DNA from: UBA7672 sp964529555
GTDB lineage: Bacteria > Pseudomonadota > Alphaproteobacteria > Caulobacterales > Hyphomonadaceae
Direction: 5' to 3'
NCBI GenBank assembly: GCA_964529555.1
Contig: CAZGWV010000002.1
Coordinates: forward strand, 1 to 64,000
Length of the DNA stretch: 64,000 nucleotides
The position numbers and the translations under genes are program-made. A model generated the notes under the pieces. That model had not been told where the DNA came from. It worked only from the letters and a program-made list of their open reading frames with translations, and did not search any database. Below are positions 60,475-64,000 of the stretch, piece by piece; positions within the stretch are counted from its first letter, which is position 1; every line of letters begins with the position of its first letter.

Positions 60475-61957
60475 CGACGGCTCCGCTCCTCGCAGCGCCA
60501 GAGAACCACGCCAGAAGCGCGTTGATACCGACTTCCTGCCGGCCGCACTGGAAATCCTTGAATCCCCGCCTTCGCCTATCGGCCGAACCATCATCTGGAT
60601 CGTGATCTCGGCGGCTATTGTCGCTCTCGGCTGGGCGATGTTCGCACAGGTCGATATGGTGGCCATATCGGAAGGCCGGGTCATTCCACGCTCGCGCCTG
60701 CAGAGCGTCGAGGCCCCCGAAGCCGGCGTCATTCGCGCAATCCATGTCGTCGAGGGCCAGCGCGTCGAGAAAGACCAGCCCCTGCTGGAACTCGACCCCA
60801 CCTTCGCCGGCGCGGATGCCGCCGCGGCGCGTATTGAGTTCGAGACGGCCGACCTCGCTCGCGCCCGGTCTGAAGCCCTATTGCGCCACGCGGCCGGACA
60901 GCCGGCGCGCTTCACTCCGCCGCCGAATGTCAGTTCATCGGCCGCCGCCGCGGAAGCCGCAGCCGTCAGGGCCCGCATTGCGGGACTGGATGCGCGTCTC
61001 GCTGGCATCGACCAACGCATCGCAGGCGCCAGAGCTGCGATACTTGGAGCCGAGGCCCAGCTCGGGAAACTCGAAGAAACGCAGCCCCTTCTGCTAGAGC
61101 AAGATGGCATACTCCGGCGACTGAATGCCGAAGGCGCGGCGACGCGGCCACAGATGCTCGACATGGAGCGTCGCCTGATCGAGAACCGCCGCGACATCGA
61201 GGTACGCAAAGCCGAGATCATCCAGACGACGGCCGAGATCACGATGCTCGGGCGCGAGCGAGCCCAGGCGCTGGCGGATTTCCGAGCGCAGGCGGCGGCC
61301 GAGCAGGCGGAAGCCGAGGCGATCGTCGCCACGCGCGCCGAAGGCGTACGCAAGGCGCGGACCCGCGAGGGCTATCAGACGCTGCTCGCGCCCGTTTCGG
61401 GTATCGTCAATGCCATCTCCGTCACCACGGTGGGCGAAGTCGCCGAAGCCGGCGCGCCCTTGGTCACGATCGTTCCGGAAGGCGAAGAATTGATTGTCGA
61501 GGCGCTGGTCCTCAATCGCGACATCGGGTTCGTGCGGCCGGGTCAGGAAGTCGTTGTCAAACTCGACGCCTATCCATTCACACGCCACGGTCATCTCGAA
61601 GGCGTACTGGAGCATGTCTCTCCGGATGCGACGGCGGACGAGGCGCGCGGCCTCGTCTTTCCCGCGCGTGTGAAGATTGTGCAAAGCCGCCTGCGCGAGG
61701 TCACTCTTCCCTTGCCAGCCGCAATCAACGGCGCCACTCTTCGCGCGGTTGGGGAGCAGGCCGTGCCGCAAACGCCCACACCATCTGCAACAGTAGCGCT
61801 GTCGCCCGGCAACGTTCCGCGCGCGTCAAATGTGCAAGCGCTCCTTTTTCCCGGCATGTCGGCCAAGGTCGAGATCGTCACCGGCCGACGTACGGTGATG
61901 GACTATGTTCTCTCCCCTATCTCACGCGCCATGCAGGAAGCGGGGAGGGAAAGGTGA
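60467..61957 (+). CDS. HlyD-family periplasmic adaptor
   Basis: A 496-residue membrane fusion protein with a short cytosolic N-terminus, a membrane helix (TIIWIVISAAIVALGWAMF), a lipoyl-like motif (VEAPEAGVIRAIHVVEGQRV), a long coiled coil (about 130-330) and the barrel domain (VVTIVPEGEELIVEALVLNR-type sequence, here LVTIVPEGEELIVEALVLNR). It overlaps the ATPase gene by eight bases and the next gene by four. It links the ATPase to a TolC-type outer-membrane channel, which is not encoded in the window. Confidence 0.92.
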   Translation: MADDGSAPRSAREPRQKRVDTDFLPAALEILESPPSPIGRTIIWIVISAAIVALGWAMFAQVDMVAISEGRVIPRSRLQSVEAPEAGVIRAIHVVEGQRVEKDQPLLELDPTFAGADAAAARIEFETADLARARSEALLRHAAGQPARFTPPPNVSSSAAAAEAAAVRARIAGLDARLAGIDQRIAGARAAILGAEAQLGKLEETQPLLLEQDGILRRLNAEGAATRPQMLDMERRLIENRRDIEVRKAEIIQTTAEITMLGRERAQALADFRAQAAAEQAEAEAIVATRAEGVRKARTREGYQTLLAPVSGIVNAISVTTVGEVAEAGAPLVTIVPEGEELIVEALVLNRDIGFVRPGQEVVVKLDAYPFTRHGHLEGVLEHVSPDATADEARGLVFPARVKIVQSRLREVTLPLPAAINGATLRAVGEQAVPQTPTPSATVALSPGNVPRASNVQALLFPGMSAKVEIVTGRRTVMDYVLSPISRAMQEAGRER

Positions 61958-62556
61958 GGCTCTTTCGTTCTGGAAAGTCTGATCTGTCTCGAGACGTGAG
62001 CAGGATTGTGAACTTCGATGTCTACGAAACGAGACAGCGGACGTCAGGCAGAAGCGAGGAGGTAGCAGCACCCACGGCAGAATTGATCTCAATACGTCGT
62101 GTCGGCTTCCGCGCCATCTATTTGGTAGCTTCGGCATGTCTAGCCGCAAGTTGCAACATCCCAGGCAGGCAAGTGGACGAAAGCGGGTTGGGTAAGCCAA
62201 CCCCATTGCAGCGCGAGATAGCTAGGCTGTACGCCGGGGGTGGCGGCACACGGCTAATCAATGAGTGGTTTAGTGAAACCTGCCCGCAGGATGATCTGCA
62301 GGCAATTGTACAGTGTGCAGTGGCATCCGGTTTCAACTGTGATGACCGCGTTGAACCTGATTCAGATAGAGCGCTCTGTGCTTATGAGGGTACGGCGCGC
62401 GTCAGATCGACTACCTTTGCAATCCTGCCTAGCATAGATGGCAGGCCATCATCGGACTGGTACGACTATAATATCAAAGTGCTGCTCTATTCGAACGAGG
62501 CCAAATCAAAATACGGACGGCTGATATATTTCTCGAATTCAGTTGAGGTCAATTGA
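61954..62556 (+). CDS. Possible lipoprotein, unknown function
   Basis: The 200-residue frame overlaps the HlyD gene by four bases (GTGA). A basic stretch is followed by a hydrophobic segment and a Cys (residues about 48-67: VGFRAIYLVASACLAASCN), which looks like a lipobox though the N-terminal extension before it is long; an internal start would give a normal signal peptide. The mature part has six Cys and a beta-rich end (VRSTTFAILPSIDG). It lies between transporter and cargo genes, where accessory or immunity proteins are often found. This is inference. Confidence 0.65.
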   Translation: MRLFRSGKSDLSRDVSRIVNFDVYETRQRTSGRSEEVAAPTAELISIRRVGFRAIYLVASACLAASCNIPGRQVDESGLGKPTPLQREIARLYAGGGGTRLINEWFSETCPQDDLQAIVQCAVASGFNCDDRVEPDSDRALCAYEGTARVRSTTFAILPSIDGRPSSDWYDYNIKVLLYSNEAKSKYGRLIYFSNSVEVN

Positions 62557-64000
62557 TGCCTGGACCTTACAAAATTTACGTAGGCGAGTTGAGAATAATC
62601 CCGGGCACGCGATTGGCCGCGCATCGAATTATCGAGATCAGAGATTCGAGCGGGGCCGTATATCGTCAAATCAACGGATTGGCTAACGGAGGAACTTCTG
62701 GCGGACAACCTATCGGTTGGCCGTGGCAACCTCTGAATGTTTATATCGACAACCACGCCTTTCTAGAAATGGATCAAGGAAGTGAGATCGCCTTGCCCAA
62801 TCTCGTGGGCGGTGGGAATACATTTAACCAAAGCGAAATAGACAAATTTCTATTGGCTGCCGCAGATGTCAAAGCACAGATAGATGCTATGGATATAGCG
62901 TACCCCATTAGCGGCTTGGGGGTAAACAGCAACTCCGTCTGGACGACAGTATTGCTGGCATGGGGATATGATTCGGTTATCCTTCCCGATGGATCGATAT
63001 TTGTGCCCGGCCTCGGCATATCGATACTCTCCGAAGACACCTTGAACGACATACGTAGTGCGCACGGTATCGCCGCGCCTTCGGGACCTCCACCGAACTA
63101 CGCGCAGATCGGGCATATACTCGGATCGACAATCGGCCAGCATCTTGGCGGTCACAATGTTTCGTCATCGATAGTCTTGGGCGCGTTGCTTGGCGCGACA
63201 GCTATGAACATCGGTCAGGCGATCGAAGTCGCCATAAACGGCGGCGATTATCATCTCTACAACGGTGCCAAGCAGTCGGCGGCTTCCTCCGAGGACGTGT
63301 GGGCTGATTTCGGACCCGAGATGGGTCTTATCGCAACGTCAGCGGTAATCGGCACCGTCAGCTCTTATCTTTCGCTTGAGCTAGGCGAAGCGCTCGGAAT
63401 TGAGGGATTTGGAGCCGAACTTTTTTCCCAAGGCGTGGGTAGTGTGCTTGGTCATGTCCTGACCAATGCATTGGCGACGAATGTTCCGACGTTTGCAGGA
63501 ATACTGAGCGAAGAGGCAATTAAGGCGGCCCGCTTAGATCTGTTCAGCGGTTGGGAAGGCGCTTTGCAGTCATCGCTGGTATCGTTCTTTGCAACTAAGC
63601 TCGGGTCCATGGTTGTACAGCCTCAGACGCAGGCGGCTGTCGTACTGAGTTCGCTGGGCGCGGGCTTGGGGGCATTGGGATCTACCGGTGCATTCGTTTA
63701 CGGTGGATATCTAGTGAACGCCGTCGGGACGTTCGCATCAAGCATCAATATAGGATTCAACTTCAGCTTCGTGCATGGTATCCTCAGCGGGATTCCTGGA
63801 GCCGGCATCTTTCTTGGCTTTATCCTTGGCGCTTTTCTTGGCAATATATTCGGACGCAAGAAGCCGCGCATACCAACTGCTGATGCGGATGTCGTACTCC
63901 AGATTCCGAACGCCAAGTACGCGCTCGGAACCGAACAGCAGGCAAACAATGGTAATCTCAGTCTTGTTCGCTCGATGGCAACGAGCGCGCGCGACACGCT
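62556..64000 (+). CDS. Large type I-secreted protein, N-terminal 481 residues (continues past window)
   Basis: The ATG overlaps the previous stop (TGATG), and the frame is open to the window end. It starts MPGPYKIYVGELRIIPGTRL. No Sec signal is present, as expected for a C-terminally targeted T1SS substrate. Long Gly/Ala/Ser-rich hydrophobic regions occur (LGALLGATAMNIGQAI; LSSLGAGLGALGSTGAFVYG), ending in a perfect GxxxG zipper at residues 417-433 (GIFLGFILGAFLGNIFG), then GRKKPRIPTADADVVLQIP and LSLVRSMATSARDT, which I recall from large RTX-type Ca-binding proteins of alphaproteobacteria. Base use is less GC-rich than the trb operon. The missing part should hold the repeats and secretion signal. 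Confidence 0.8.
   Translation, partial: MPGPYKIYVGELRIIPGTRLAAHRIIEIRDSSGAVYRQINGLANGGTSGGQPIGWPWQPLNVYIDNHAFLEMDQGSEIALPNLVGGGNTFNQSEIDKFLLAAADVKAQIDAMDIAYPISGLGVNSNSVWTTVLLAWGYDSVILPDGSIFVPGLGISILSEDTLNDIRSAHGIAAPSGPPPNYAQIGHILGSTIGQHLGGHNVSSSIVLGALLGATAMNIGQAIEVAINGGDYHLYNGAKQSAASSEDVWADFGPEMGLIATSAVIGTVSSYLSLELGEALGIEGFGAELFSQGVGSVLGHVLTNALATNVPTFAGILSEEAIKAARLDLFSGWEGALQSSLVSFFATKLGSMVVQPQTQAAVVLSSLGAGLGALGSTGAFVYGGYLVNAVGTFASSINIGFNFSFVHGILSGIPGAGIFLGFILGAFLGNIFGRKKPRIPTADADVVLQIPNAKYALGTEQQANNGNLSLVRSMATSARDT

Noticed and set aside
1..64000. rRNA, tRNA, CRISPR arrays, integrase, RepA/RepC
   Set aside because: None could be recognised by eye on either strand; a covariance-model and profile search would be needed to exclude small RNA genes.

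Overview
The window is a draft-assembly scaffold (one 100-N gap) from an alphaproteobacterium. GC-rich codon use, a plasmid/ICE backbone of DUF932, strawberry-notch, ParB and DUF6878-type genes, a P-type trb conjugation operon, and a lasso-peptide cluster with an S9 isopeptidase and an STN-TonB receptor all suggest Caulobacterales, Hyphomonadaceae or Sphingomonadales. No rRNA, tRNA, CRISPR array, integrase or RepA/RepC was found, so plasmid and integrative conjugative element cannot be told apart.

Layout. 1-23.4 kb is the mobile-element maintenance region, almost all on the minus strand: a DUF3363 relaxase cut by the window edge, a dyad-rich stretch that may hold oriT, two small genes, SSB with a decayed inverted copy, a DUF2493/SLOG protein, a Toprim protein, two DUF6878 proteins, a DUF6915 protein, a 1435-residue strawberry-notch helicase/methylase, an ArdB/KlcA antirestriction protein, DUF4326 and DUF6117 proteins, a large ParB-like protein and a DUF932 protein. 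An IS5-family element with a passenger gene has cut the tail of one gene. Between these lie accessory genes: a possible HEPN protein (20.4-21.7 kb) and a membrane-protein operon (23.1-26.9 kb) whose middle gene is split by an in-frame amber codon.

28.5-43 kb is a rearranged lasso-peptide cluster. It holds a fused B protein, a FecI-type sigma factor, a FecR anti-sigma factor, cyclase C, two short precursor genes downstream of C, isopeptidase E, a TonB receptor with a signalling domain, a LuxR-type regulator, an ABC exporter and a GntR regulator. The precursors have a classic lasso leader end (LGRVSTQTK before Gly), but the only suitably placed carboxylate conserved in both is Glu10. That would give a ring larger than the usual 7-9 residues. 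A bipartite motif, GAGGTAGGG-N13-GCGCGGCTAAA, occurs upstream of C and of the TonB receptor, and a third time at 43.1 kb. It probably marks a regulon of the cluster's sigma factor.

43.3-45.8 kb carries an Lrp-type regulator and a hipBA toxin-antitoxin pair. 46-58 kb is a tightly overlapping conjugation operon (traF, traG, RHH gene, trbB-C-D-E-J-L-F-G-I) without trbK. 58.3-64 kb begins a type I secretion operon: ABC ATPase, HlyD adaptor, a possible lipoprotein, and a very large exported protein that runs off the window and carries a perfect glycine zipper. Together these suggest a conjugative element carrying two antagonism or communication cargoes, a lasso peptide and a T1SS exoprotein.
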